Positions 1 through 10,800 of a DNA stretch of 64,000 nt are shown piece after piece. Under the pieces are notes generated by a model. The model worked only from the letters and a program-made list of their open reading frames with translations, had not been told where the DNA came from and did not search any database. This DNA comes from Histoplasma ohiense. Its lineage: Eukaryota > Ascomycota > Eurotiomycetes > Onygenales > Ajellomycetaceae. The stretch is from positions 8,090,001 to 8,154,000 of the forward strand of contig JAEVHH010000002.1 in assembly GCA_017607445.1 (NCBI GenBank), in the 5' to 3' direction. How positions within the stretch are numbered: the stretch's first letter is position 1; the number at the start of each line of letters is the position of its first letter. Both the position numbers and the translations under genes were made by a program.

Positions 1-975
1 ACTCAAATGAAACAAGATCTTCCTTCCAATCTTTTTTAACTCTAGCTAAATGTCTTCTTTTATTTGAAATCTCATCATTCCACCAAGTCTTAGAGAATTC
101 AGAGACTCTTTTCAATGGAATATATTTCTTTATACTTGAAAGAATAATCTCAGTGATTAAATTTGCTCTGTCTTCAAGCATTTTATCTGTAAGATTTGTA
201 TCTGATTTCCAATAAAGAGTTTCTCTATTCTCTAATTTCAACTTTTCAATCATTTTTTTCACTTCTGTCCACTGAGCTTTTTCAAAGTTGTATTGATTTG
301 AATATAATGGGTTTTGAACTGTTTGATTACTATCCAATTCCATATCAACTTGAATTATCTCATGTCCAGTGGCAGCACCATTTGTTTCATTTGAGTCAAC
401 ATATCAATTAAAATGTTTATTCTCATATAGATTCTTAGAGAAAAAACATAGATCTATAATTGACTTCTGTCTCAAACCTGGCTTGTGAAAAGTGGGAATA
501 TCTTGCTCATTTATCAACTCTAGTTTGTTTAAAAGTGCCCATTCAACTAGTTTTTCAGCTCTAATTGATTGAGTTCTTTCTGAATTCCACCAAGAGTGAT
601 GAGTATTGAAATCCCCCATGATTATTGAGTTCTTTTCTGGTTTCAACTGCATTAAACATCTATCAAATGTCCAAGTTCTATTGTTTTCTCTCAGTGATCT
701 TTCATTGTAGATATTGATTAATTGAATATTTTCAAACTGTTTTTTCATATCCACAATGTCATCAACAAGAATATCAGAGTCAGATATCAAATCATATCTC
801 AGATTGAATTGAAATCTTGAATTCTTTCTAGCATAAATTGCCACTCTAACTCTAATATCTGTTTTCTCTGATAAAAAACAATAGTATGCTGGATGAGATA
901 CACTATACTCTTGATCAGCATCAAGTCTGAGTTCTTGAACAAGAATGAAGTCTGCCTTTTGCTCATAGTCAATTT
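1..975 (-). mobile_element. Lin2: 5'-truncated LINE relic
   Basis: A minus-strand non-LTR retrotransposon fragment that runs out of the window at base 1. Frames from about 970 down to 404 give an apurinic-type endonuclease domain, and the stretch at 1-400 reads as the endonuclease-to-RT linker with a tryptophan-rich, basic segment. The endonuclease differs clearly from that of Lin1 at 30.8-31.2 kb, so this is a second family. Its 5' end stops inside the endonuclease N-terminus against Lin1 sequence near 975, as expected for 5' truncation during target-primed reverse transcription. GG, CC and CG are nearly absent, which indicates mutation. Confidence 0.7.
404..970 (-). pseudogene. Lin2 ORF2 endonuclease domain (broken)
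   Basis: The longest open piece is 146 residues (404-844). It contains the GDFN motif followed by a histidine-tryptophan patch (GDFNTHHSWWN), typical of the endonuclease/exonuclease/phosphatase fold used by LINEs to nick target DNA. The upstream N-terminal part, including ILVQE with the catalytic glutamate, lies in another frame at about 850-970. RT and later domains would lie beyond base 1. It is non-functional as seen, because frames are broken and the 5' part is missing. Confidence 0.65.
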
Positions 976-2571
976 GTAAACAGAATGATTATGCTGACAG
1001 TGATTGCTGCTTCTGAGTATCTCTGTGACATCTGTTGTCAAGATAATGAACAGCTGCTAGCTTCTTTTGAGTTAGACATCTGAGAATACTGTTCACATAT
1101 CTGAGTGCAGCAGAGCAGTGCTGATATTCAGCTGAGTAGAATTGACAGCAGTTGATACACTGTAATACTCTCTTACATTTCATATCTGTTGATCTTTTAT
1201 ACTGACTTGTGAGTTCACTGCAGTTGAAGCATCTCATCAGTCATACACACTTTGATGAATGACAGTATCTCTGATATTCTGAATTATATCTCACTGTCAG
1301 TGATCTTTTCTCAATGAGTCTGACTCTCTCACTGATATTGAAGAGTGAGAAGTCTTTCACTGAGATGAGAAAAAAGACAATTTATATAATCTTCTCTATC
1401 TTGAGATTCACTTCATATCATAAGAGTCAACAGCTCACTGATTTTATCTTTGTCTGAGTCAGAATCTCTCTTTCAATTATTTTTTCTGTGAGGATTTTTA
1501 TCTCTTCTCAGTTTTGAATAAATTCTGAGATCTCTGAAACAGTATAATTGTACCACTGCTCTGATAGCTGAATCTCTGTGATGTTAAGAACTTTACAGAA
1601 AGTAGTCACTGTCTTTTCAATGATCAGAGTATTGTATATATCTCTATTATTTAATGTAATCATTCAATCTGTTCTGATGAGTTTCATCTTCAGTATATTA
1701 GCCATATTTCTCATTCTCTGAATGTTTGCAATGATCATCTGCTGCACAGTATATAACTGCAGCTGAGTGATCTGTTTCTCTGACTGAAGAGTGATGAAAA
1801 TCTATAAATTTTTCTGCTATTTTGTATTCTCTGTGAAGCTTCTTAACTGACTAGTGTTCTTGAGCTGCAGATCAGCTTCACTAGCTCTGTCAGTTGAGAA
1901 AACTGTAGTTTTGACAGAGATAGCTTCAGAAAAAGCAGAGTTTTTTCTCTTCTGCACAATATCTGCTCAGATAGTCAACTCTCTCACAGTTGTCTTTGCT
2001 GAATTTGACTGTGAGTGAATATTCAGAACAGTACTCTCTCTCAGAATTGATACTGTACTCAGATCTGCTGTTATATATATGATGAATCTTTTATAGAAGA
2101 CTTAAGCAAAATTCTGACTGACTGACTATTTCTTCTTCTCAACTCAGCTATTCAGAGTCTTTGTCAATTTAATGAGAGTTTTCTGCTGCAGATTCTGTTG
2201 CTGTTGAGTCTTCTCAAACTGTTTCTATAGCTGAGAGATGACTGTGAAGATACTGTCACTGACTTCTTTGAGAACTGAAGAAGACATTGTAACAGTCTTT
2301 CTCTGTCTCTTATCAGTTTTTTCAGTAATAAAATTGATCAGTGACTTCAGCTTCAGTGATCTGATGTAGACTGTATTGATATTTTTGAATGAACAGAAGA
2401 ATGTTGAGAGCTTCATGATCACTCAATCTGTGCAGTACACATACATAGAGTAATCACAGAGAATGTGTGATGATATTGAACAGATTGAAGAATTAAAATT
2501 ATATGAAAAACAGCTAGAAAATTGGAAAATTCAAATGTACCTCTACATTCATGGGTAGTTGTAAAGATGTA
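976..2571 (-). mobile_element. Lin1 LINE relic, 5' portion (minus copy)
   Basis: Matches the 5' part of the full Lin1 copy at 28600-30310 in reverse orientation: the same 5' end (the complement reads TTACAACTACCCA), the same ORF1 and the same zinc-knuckle region. The 5' end abuts a Gyp1 LTR fragment at about 2572, so Lin1 inserted into that LTR. The 3' part is replaced near 975 by Lin2. It is heavily mutated, with scattered TGA stops. Confidence 0.75.
989..2416 (-). pseudogene. Lin1 ORF1 (gag-like, zinc knuckle), broken
   Basis: ORF1 of a fungal LINE, an RNA-binding gag-like protein. The start is the ATG at 2416, homologous to 28751 in the other copy. The N-terminal half is polar and glutamine/serine-rich. 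The C-terminal half (989-1237) holds a CCHC-type cluster, CFNCSEL followed by further cysteines and CINCCQFYSAEYQHC. At least several in-frame stops occur. Family identity comes from similarity to the second copy in this window; placement in a Tad-like clade is inference. Confidence 0.65.
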
Positions 2572-2876
2572 GAATGCAGAGTGAAAGAATGTTAAGAACT
2601 ATACAGAAGAATTGTTAGAAACTATATGAATGCAGAGTATGAGACAGAAAAATCATTGAGAGCTATATAGAAGAATCATTAAAGACTACACAAGCACAGA
2701 GTATGAAGTGAAAGAATGTTAAAAGCTATACAGAAGAATTATTAGAAACTATACAAGCACAGAGCACAGAATAAAAGAACATCAAGAGTTATACAAAGTC
2801 ACCATGATCAGAAACAAGCAAATGCAGAAGAGGAGTTGATTGCATAAATTAATTACTAACAGATATTAATCTGTCA
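2572..2876 (-). repeat. Gyp1 LTR fragment (mutated)
   Basis: Contains several diverged copies of the 63-64 bp unit found in the intact Gyp1 LTR (52916-53386), then the diagnostic LTR edge ending in ATCTGTCACA (intact: ACCCGTCACA). It has the same orientation as the intact element. Its low-coordinate end is cut by Lin1. Beyond 2876 lies Gyp3 sequence, so this is the outer edge of a Gyp1 insertion into Gyp3. Confidence 0.8.
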
Positions 2877-3091
2877 CATAGATCAGACTTGAATTGAATA
2901 CTGACTTCTTTTCAGATAGTGTCTTCAATTTTTTAATACTGTTACAATAGTCAAAAGTTTTTATTATGAGTATTATAATATGTTTCTACATCAATCAACT
3001 TTCTTAATCAAAAGGCAATTGAATGTCAGTGCTCATCATTCTGTAATTGTGACAGAATAGCAGTGACTGCAAAAGTGAATGCATCAGATTC
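2877..3091 (-). mobile_element. Gyp3 pol fragment (left side of Copia insertion)
   Basis: The reverse complement matches the Gyp3 RNase H region at about 61640-61855 of this window (same order of leucine/lysine-rich motifs, SDAFTFAV and WSRKLID-like blocks). It continues on the far side of the Copia element at 15530. The last five bases, 3087-3091 (GATTC), are the target duplication of Cop1. Confidence 0.8.
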
Positions 3092-3201
3092 TCTAGAAGG
3101 ACCGATATTAACCTTGTTACATTATGAAACTCTAAGCGAGCTAGCTATTCTAATATAAACACGTAGGTGCACGTGACGGTAGCCCGGGGCATCCATCAAC
3201 A
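3092..3201 (-). repeat. Cop1 3' LTR
   Basis: 110 bp, starting TGTTGATGG on the minus strand and ending CTTCTAGA. It differs from the 5' LTR at five positions, all CpC/GpG transitions (for example GGGA in the 5' LTR is GAAA here). A TATA-like TTTATATTA lies inside. The end is GA, not the usual CA, but the boundary is fixed by the target duplication. Confidence 0.88.
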
Positions 3202-3451
3202 CCCCTCCATGCCACAGTGAGCTGGAGCTCTGCCATCTACCCCCTAGCTGCCAGATCCCCTAAATCTGCAATAAAAATTAAATACAGGAATCAGATGCTA
3301 GTTTCCCTATTAGAGAAAGCTCCATTACACATTCATACCATAACTTTGTAAAGAAAACACGCAATTATTCCTCTAATCTGTATTCTCATTACACCCCCTT
3401 TTTGGGGCTGCAAAACAGTGTAAAAAAAATCAATCATTCAAATCAATGAAA
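3202..3451 (-). other. Cop1 3' untranslated region and polypurine tract
   Basis: Noncoding tail between the RNase H stop and the 3' LTR. The minus strand reads ATGGAGGGG immediately before the LTR (plus 3202-3210), a good polypurine tract. Unlike the flanking kilobases it is rich in CCC and GGG, so it has escaped most of the mutation. Nothing coding was seen. Confidence 0.7.
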
Positions 3452-3935
3452 TCAAACCTCTGTTAATCCTATTTTCTCCATAAATTCAACATAAGCTGGC
3501 TTTGGCAGGGGCTTTGTAAATCTGTCTGCTTTATTCACCATAGAATCTACATGCAAAAGCTCCATCTCTCTCTTCTCAATCAATTTGTGAAGAATATGGT
3601 AGCAAATCTCTATATGGCATGATCTCTTTGTCAAAGATTCTCCTTTTGCTAAATCTATGGCACTCTTATTATCCATCTGTAATGTAGTGCAAATCTTTGA
3701 TTTCCCTTCCAACAGGTCTATGTCTTGCAGCATGTCATTTAATCAAATAAGCTCACATGAAGCCTCACTGATGGTGATATATTCAGCTTCTGTCATCAAT
3801 TTTGCAGTTGACATTTGACATTGTGAACACCACAAAATTGGGAATCTGTTAATTGTAATGATATAATCAGATGTTGATTTATATTGAGGGTCTGTGCCTG
3901 CTCAATCTGAATTGCAATAAGCAGTTGGCTGCAAG
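3452..3935 (-). pseudogene. Cop1 RNase H domain (broken)
   Basis: The C-terminal 93-residue open piece (3452-3733) carries the Copia RNase H signature: DNKSAIDLA, then a histidine-rich HIEICYHILHK segment, then a VDSMVNKADRFTKPLP-like end. The upstream part with the first aspartate and a SAEYIT-like block (TEAEY) is at 3734-3935 in broken frames. It removes the RNA strand of the cDNA hybrid in intact relatives. The frame is interrupted by stops between the pieces. Confidence 0.8.
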
Positions 3936-4009
3936 TTTTCATCATTCTCTTCATTTTTGTAAACTATTCTCAGAGCTCTTGTCTTCTTTATGTAGTGAAG
4001 AATGTGCTT

Positions 4010-4990
4010 CAGAGCCGCTCAGCAATCCTTATTCAGACATGAATTGAACTGGGATAAGTAGTTTACTGTGAATGCCAGGTCAGATCTGGTGCTTGTAATG
4101 AGATATTGCAGTGATCTCAATGCTTGATGGTATCTCATAGCTGTAAAATCATCTTCCAATCCAGCATCCTCTTCAGGGGCAAACTCAAGGTGTATACCCA
4201 CCATCATAGAAGTGCCAGCAGGCTTCATCTTATTCATTTCAAAATTCTTCAAGATCTCATTGATATAGTAGTTCTGCAAGATTATCAGATCATCATTAGA
4301 TCTGCATTTGACTTTCATCTCTAGATACAGTTTATCCTCTTCAACATCTTTCATCTTGAATTTCTTTTGTATTTCAGCTAAAATTCAGTCTATATCCTCT
4401 TCTTTTGGGTCTGTAACTCTGCAATCATTGACATGAAGTGTCAGGTAGATTTTGTGGATTGAATGATATAGAAATCCTCCATTGTATTTCAAGATCTTAA
4501 ACTCTAGAGATGTAAGATGCTTGATTGCAACAAAATACCAGATTCTGACTGCTTGCTTCATGCTGTACAAACTTTGTCTAAGGAGGCCAACTAATCTCTC
4601 TCTTCCATGTTTAATGCTCATAGACAGTTGCATATAAACCATCTCATTCTGCAGCAGTATGCTGTTCAAGAACATCAATATGTAATTCACTGATTTTGCC
4701 TTCCATTCTCTTGCAGTTGATATAGCAAATAAGGAGTGACTTGTAGACTCTGAAACAACTGTGATATAAGATTTGGAGTAGTGGACACTCTGCTGCTGCA
4801 GGAATCTTCTAATCACTCAGCAGACTCTGAAACAGATTGTTTCATCTCTATTATTCAATTTGCAGTCAAAAACCCATTTGTCTGTCAAGATATTCATCTC
4901 AGAGATCTTCTCAACAACAACATACATCTTCTTATTCTTGAACATTTCAACTTTCTTTCTTATTGCTTCTTATCAGTGATTCCAATCTGG
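4010..4990 (-). pseudogene. Cop1 reverse transcriptase domain (broken)
   Basis: Pieces at 4385-4816 and 4019-4354, with an upstream segment to 4990, give the Copia RT (RVT_2) order: a DKWVF-like block, YITVVSESTSHSLFAI (the Y-x-PV segment), SLYSMKQAVRIWY (SLYGLKQAPR-like), and LTLHVNDCRV at the place of the usual YVDD. Both the change in the active-site tetrad and several stops show decay. The C-terminal piece ends in the STRSDLAFTVNYLSQF block typical of the RT-RNase H connection. Confidence 0.8.
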
Positions 4991-5439
4991 ACTCCTCTTT
5001 GCCTCTGCTAGATTGGTTGGATGATTCATAAACATACTCAGAACAGGATCAGTGTCACTTGTAGAGATGTCAGATTCATTATCCTCAATGAGATTCATCT
5101 CATCATCAACTAGATAGGCAGAATCAATGGCACCCTTCAAGTCATCATTAATCAACATCTTCAAAATCTTCAGTTTATTCTTCACTAGTCATTCTAGCAG
5201 ACAGTGATGTCAATTCTTCAGAGGGTCAATAACATTCAGTTCCTTCAGCAGTTCAACATCTTTTTGATTCATTATTTCAGTAGCTTCATTTATAGCATTC
5301 ACAGGCATGAATTCTGCAACAAGATCTTCATCAAAGACAACATCTCTAGCAATCTTCAATTTGTGTTCTTTCAGATCTCATATACAATATTGATGCAGTT
5401 CTTGATAACTCACTAATCATCACTTCTTGTCATTCATTC

Positions 5440-6190
5440 TATCTGCAAGCTTATTTGTCACTTTGAGATCTTTCTTATAAACCTTGCACCCCCATCTGCA
5501 GATTCAATGAACTGACAGTTGAATCTCTGTCCAGGCTTCAAAAGATGTCAATGGACTGCCATTCTTGCAGTCAAAAATCTTCATTGATATAGAGGACATA
5601 TTTATCATCATTACAGTCACTTACATCACTTCACTTCAAAGCTCTCTGGCAAGCTCACTATTGAACAGCAAGCTTCTGGCCTTATTCACTACTAATTGAT
5701 TCACACATTCCACAGGGCCATTAGATTGGGGTGTATCTGAGGTAGTTATCTTGTATGCTATCCCTCTATTCTTGCAGAACATCTTCAAATCTTCACTTTT
5801 GAATTCATCATCATCATTTCAGTGTAGAGTCTCTACAGGCTGTTGGGATGTCACCTCAATCATGTCAATGAAATTCATGAGCACTGGTGTGGCTTCCACT
5901 TTCATGACAATCAAAATAATCCATCTAAAACAGATGGCATCATCTGTAATTCTCATTCAATATCTTGCATCTTCTTCAGTAGATAGATTATCTTCATCAT
6001 ATAACATCTTTTCTTCATCTGCAAGGTTCATGAAGAATCTCATTGCTGATTTGACAGCTCTGATCATTGAGGCAAATGACAGATGAGTCATTTTCACTTG
6101 TACACATGTTTTGCAAAATGGCAAAGTTCTTTGATCTTTTATCCACATCTCTAGTCTAGAATCCACAGCTAATCTTGATATATCTGCTGG
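5440..6190 (-). pseudogene. Cop1 integrase (broken)
   Basis: The minus strand shows the CKTCVQVKMTHLSF zinc-binding end of the pre-integrase domain at about 6070-6125, then the core. A degenerate NDDDEFKSEDL block replaces the usual second-aspartate segment and is followed by DTPQSNGPVECVN, which aligns with the catalytic-glutamate motif. These lie at about 5700-5830 in broken frames. A 70-residue acidic linker (4973-5185) joins it to RT. Confidence 0.75.
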
Positions 6191-6214
6191 ATTTAGATGA
6201 CTCAGCTTTTGATG

Positions 6215-6720
6215 TCACTGCATCATCATGTATTCTAAAATTTTGACATCATTCTTGAGTAGTTTCAATAGAGGATCATCATTCTCATCTCTGAGCTGTA
6301 AAATGTACACAGGTTCAAAACTGCCATTTGGCATTACAAAATGAATCAAATCTCTCAGTGCTGGCAGCTTTTCCACAACATAGATATTCTTGTCTGTCAG
6401 ATTTGCTGTGAAGCTTATCATTCTGTCAGAAGATGTCACCAAGATCAAATGGCTATTTTCATACATCAACTGCTTGAACATATATTCTTTTTGTACAAGT
6501 TTGCTGAAGCTCATTAGATTGATCTCTAGCTTTGGAACATAGTGAACATCATTCAATTGAATACTCATATTCTCTTCAGTCAGTATACTAACCTTCTCTA
6601 CTGCTGCTGTGAGGGCTGTCAATCTGTTCATCATCTTCAATATAACATTTGTCTTCTGAGGTGTAATCTCAATGATATTCTTCAGAGACATGGTGTGGGC
6701 TCTCAATTCTGAGTCCAGGA
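6215..6720 (-). pseudogene. Cop1 aspartic protease (broken)
   Basis: A 163-residue open piece. Just upstream the minus strand reads ILDSELRAH, matching the ILDSGA(S)xH active-site region of Copia proteases with glycine-alanine replaced. The segment NDVHYVPKLEINLMS matches the usual VLYVPxLxxNLLS block. Product: maturation protease of Gag-Pol. The altered active site points to inactivation. Confidence 0.75.
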
Positions 6721-6829
6721 TTCAGATATCTTTTACCACCTTGTCACTGAAATACATCATCTCTTTGACACAAAATACTTGTTCCACAATGTTGTGGACT
6801 GAAGCAGCATTGTCAGTATTTTTATTCTT

Positions 6830-7467
6830 GTTTTTATTCTTATTCTTCTTCTTACAGTCTGCAGGGTGTTTTTTCAGATATTTCATTCAACAATCAGTCT
6901 TGAGATGTCTCATTTTCTGACAGTGGTAGTATATCTTAGTTGTGTTGTTGTCATTCTTCTGCTTGAACTCTCTCTCTTTGTCTTTGTTCTTATTTCTCAA
7001 ATCTCTATTCTTATTCTTATTCTTTCTCAATGAATCTTGAACATTATTCACAGAATTCTTTGTATCTGTCGTGGCTAGTTAACCTATGACAGACAGGTGC
7101 AGTAGAATATCTTGACATAATCCCATGAAATCAGTCTCAATATCTTGAGTGTTGATGTCTTTTTTGGTGTGGTTCATTCTATTCTTGATGAATGACACCC
7201 AACTGGCAGTCACCTCAGTTAGCAGACAATCAAAAAACACAAAATCATCAATCTTATACTCCAAACAGGTATATTCAGTTTGTATGGTGATTAGATGTTC
7301 AATAAACACTCTATTCAAGTTTTTTGATTTAGCTGTCAAGCTAATAAGCTTCTCAAAAAGATGGGTTCTGCACACTGCAGGCCTCTTCAGAAAGTTCTCT
7401 TCTATAATCATTCACAGAACATACATGGATAGTTGACAGTCTGCAGATATCATAAAATGAGATCTCA
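6830..7467 (-). pseudogene. Cop1 gag C-terminal half with zinc knuckle (broken)
   Basis: 7079-7411 is a 110-residue gag piece resembling the UBN2-type capsid region of Copia elements (CLEYKIDDFVFFDCLLTE, then helical). At about 6840-6940 a zinc-knuckle relic reads YYHCQKMRHLKTDC followed by a lysine/asparagine-rich tail. The upstream half lies at 14621-15306 on the far side of the Gyp2 insertion. Confidence 0.7.
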
Positions 7468-7472
7468 TCTGC
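7468..7472. repeat. Target duplication of Gyp2 copy 1 (left)
   Basis: TCTGC here versus CCTGC at 14616-14620. The single difference is a CpC transition that must have occurred after insertion. Confidence 0.8.
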
Positions 7473-7743
7473 TGTAATAGACGCAACGGAGATATCTATA
7501 TTAGGAAATAGATATATGGCGATAGAAGAACACAGAACACATCAGAATTAATGAGGAGGGACATAGTGCACAGCACCATAGACAGCTGTAGCACATGGTG
7601 ATTGCTTATATAATGCTCACTGATATCCATAGATATTAGAAGATCAGTGATTAGCTTTGAATAATAGAGATTGCTACCTTCTTAACATTCTATATGTGTA
7701 CTTCACACTACTCTCATAATTATACCTACAATCATCTCTTACA
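7473..7743 (+). repeat. Gyp2 copy 1 5' LTR
   Basis: 271 bp with the sequence edges TGTAATAG and CTCTTACA, matching the five other Gyp2 LTRs in the window. Confidence 0.92.
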
Positions 7744-7848
7744 ATTCTAATCACTCAAAACTTTATTTGAGTGGTCTGTTGTTACACACACCTACAATAA
7801 AGCATGCAATGTTAGTTAAAACACACAACATTAGTTAAAACACACAAG

Positions 7849-10800
7849 ATGATCTCAACATATGCAAGATCTCTTGAAAACCAATCTGAATCCTCTACTG
7901 CCTCCAATGATCACAATGCACATTTGCAACAGTTGAATGATCAAATTCATGAATGAGAGCAGCAATTAGCTATTCTGCATGCACAACAGCAGCTCAACAA
8001 GTTGAAAGCACAGATTTGTGGAGATACTCTTATCAAGTCTTAATTAACTCAGAATATCACCACAGAACCACCACAAAATCAATCTGTGAATGATATGAAT
8101 GATGATAATGAAACACCATCAAGGTTGGAGATTAAGGACTATTATTGAGGAAAAAATATGTTAGAATTCAAGAACTATAAAGATCACATATTGACTCTCT
8201 TTACACACCATCATCAGTATTATTGAAAGAAAGAACACAAGATAAATGATGCTAAACTTTACCTTGATGCTCATATTAAGCAGAAATGATTGAATTTTGT
8301 ATCATTGTATGAGAGACATGGAGAAGCAACACTGTTGACTTTTGATGATATGTTATCACATCTAGAAATACAAATTAACAATCCACAGAACCAGCACTGA
8401 TTGACAAGTCAAAAGTTTCAAGATACAAAACAACAAAAATGACAATCAATATACAATTTCTCTAAATATCTCAATGACTGAGAATACTACTTACCCCCAT
8501 ATAGCAAAGAACAAAGAATGGATAACTTGTGTAGTAAGATATTGAAGATATTACACACTGAACTCAATCATTGAAATCAAGAGCCTCAGAACTATGAAGA
8601 GTTGTTTTGAACTCTACAGACTATTGAGAAAAATATGTCAGAGTGATGACATACTATTTGCAAAGAAAGATCTGTGATATTTGTAGAGAATCAGCATTGT
8701 TCTGATAAATCTAGCAATCATTGAAACAAGAGAAAACAAGAGGAACAAATGAATTCAACTGAACAAATCAAGAAAGATAAATATAACTGAATGAAGGAGT
8801 GTTCTCACTGTCATAAAAAGAGTCATATTGCAAATAATTGTTGAATATTACACTCTGAAAAGCACAACCAAGTTTGACAAACAAAAAATCAACAATCTCA
8901 ATTATAGAAGCAGCTGCTGCATTGAGAATACAAACAACTAGACTGTGAGATAAATGATTATTGGCAATGAATATGTGAATGCTGATAGAAGCAGAATGGT
9001 TGATGATGTGAATGCTAGTGAATTCTGATGTGGATGTGAACTTCATGTTCCATACCTGGGCATCAAAATATTTCTTGAAGACAGAAGGTAAACCAAAAGT
9101 AGTGGAAGCAGTTGATAATCATAAGATTAAATCATATGAACAATGAAGAGCTGCAATGAAGATTATTGATGATGAACATATTCTTCAAGAAGGATTCCAC
9201 CATTTCAAAGAAGCTGATATTAGTGAATATAATGTAATTTTGAGCATGCCATGGTTGGAAGCTGTGAACTCTGATATCAATTGAGTGCAAAGATGCTGAA
9301 TCTATAGAAAAGCATCAAATATTAATCACATGCATCTGAATACTGCTAAAGAATTCACAACACTAATTGATGATGACAATATTATATTCACTGCTTTATC
9401 ATTACAAGCTGCAAGTGCAGCAACTGAGTCAAATATCTCAGATGATTATAAAGATTATCTTGATGTATTTTAAGAAGACATATCTGATGCAGAACATGCA
9501 CCTCACAATCATGTTATAGATTTCAAACCTGGCAAGGAACCCCCATATCAACTGATATATAACTTATCACCTCAAGAACTCTCTGTCCTCCGAGAATATA
9601 TTGAAAAAGTGTTAGAGAAGAATTGGATATGTCCATTCAAGAGCTCAGCAGATGTGTCAGTATTATTCATATTCAAGAAAGATGAAACCCTGCATCTTTG
9701 TGTGGATTATTAAGGATTGAATGAAATAACAGTCAAGAATTGATATCCACTGCTCTTGATAAGTGAAATACTTGATAGATTAGCAGATGCCAAAATATAT
9801 ACACAGCTGAACCTTAGAGACATGTATCATAGAATTCACATACAAATGAAGAATGAATGAAAAACAGTATTTCAAACATAATATGAATATTTTGAATATC
9901 TAGTCTTATCTTTTGAGCTAATCAATGCCTCTGTGATCTTTCAATTTTATATCAACAAAGCCCTCAGTGATCTTTTAGACATATATTGTGTGGCTTATCT
10001 TGATGATATCATAATCTATTCAAACACACTTGATGAACATGTCGTCCATGTTAAGAATGTGCTGGAACAGTTAAAGTGATGGAGACTATATGCCAAACTT
10101 AGTAAGTGTACATTCCACACAACAGAAATTGAATTTTTGAGTTTTGTGATTATTATGCAGAGCATTACTGTTGAGAAACACCATGTCAACACAATTCTAG
10201 ATTGATCAGAATCATGAACTATAAATAAATTGCAAATATTTTTAGAATTTGTCAATTTCTATCATCAATTCATATACAAGTTCTCAATAATAACAGCATC
10301 TCTGACTGAATTGTTAAAAGATTATGAAATGAAAAGGAGGAAGAATAACACATCTGTTCAGTTAGACAAAAACTGCAAGCACACAATTTTGCAGTTAAAA
10401 GAATGCTTTACAAAAGCACTGTTGTTGATCCACTTTGATCTGCAGTGAAAACTCTGTATAGAAACAGATGGATCTGATGTTGCAATCACTGCAGTAATAT
10501 CACAATTAATGAATGATGATCACTGACATCTGATCATGTTTTGGTCTAGAAAGCTCACAGAAATAGAAAGACATTATCAAACATATGATTTAGAAATGTT
10601 GCTGATTGTAGAAGCTTTCAGACAATGATGTCACTACTTATATAGTAGCAGACACTCAATAACTGTTTTATCTGATCATATCAATCTTCAGCATTTCATG
10701 ACAATGAAGCAGCTAAATGAGCATCAGATTTGCTGGATGAAAATACTCTCAGCATTTGATTTTGAAATAGAGCATCATTCTGAGAAAAATAATCCTGCAG

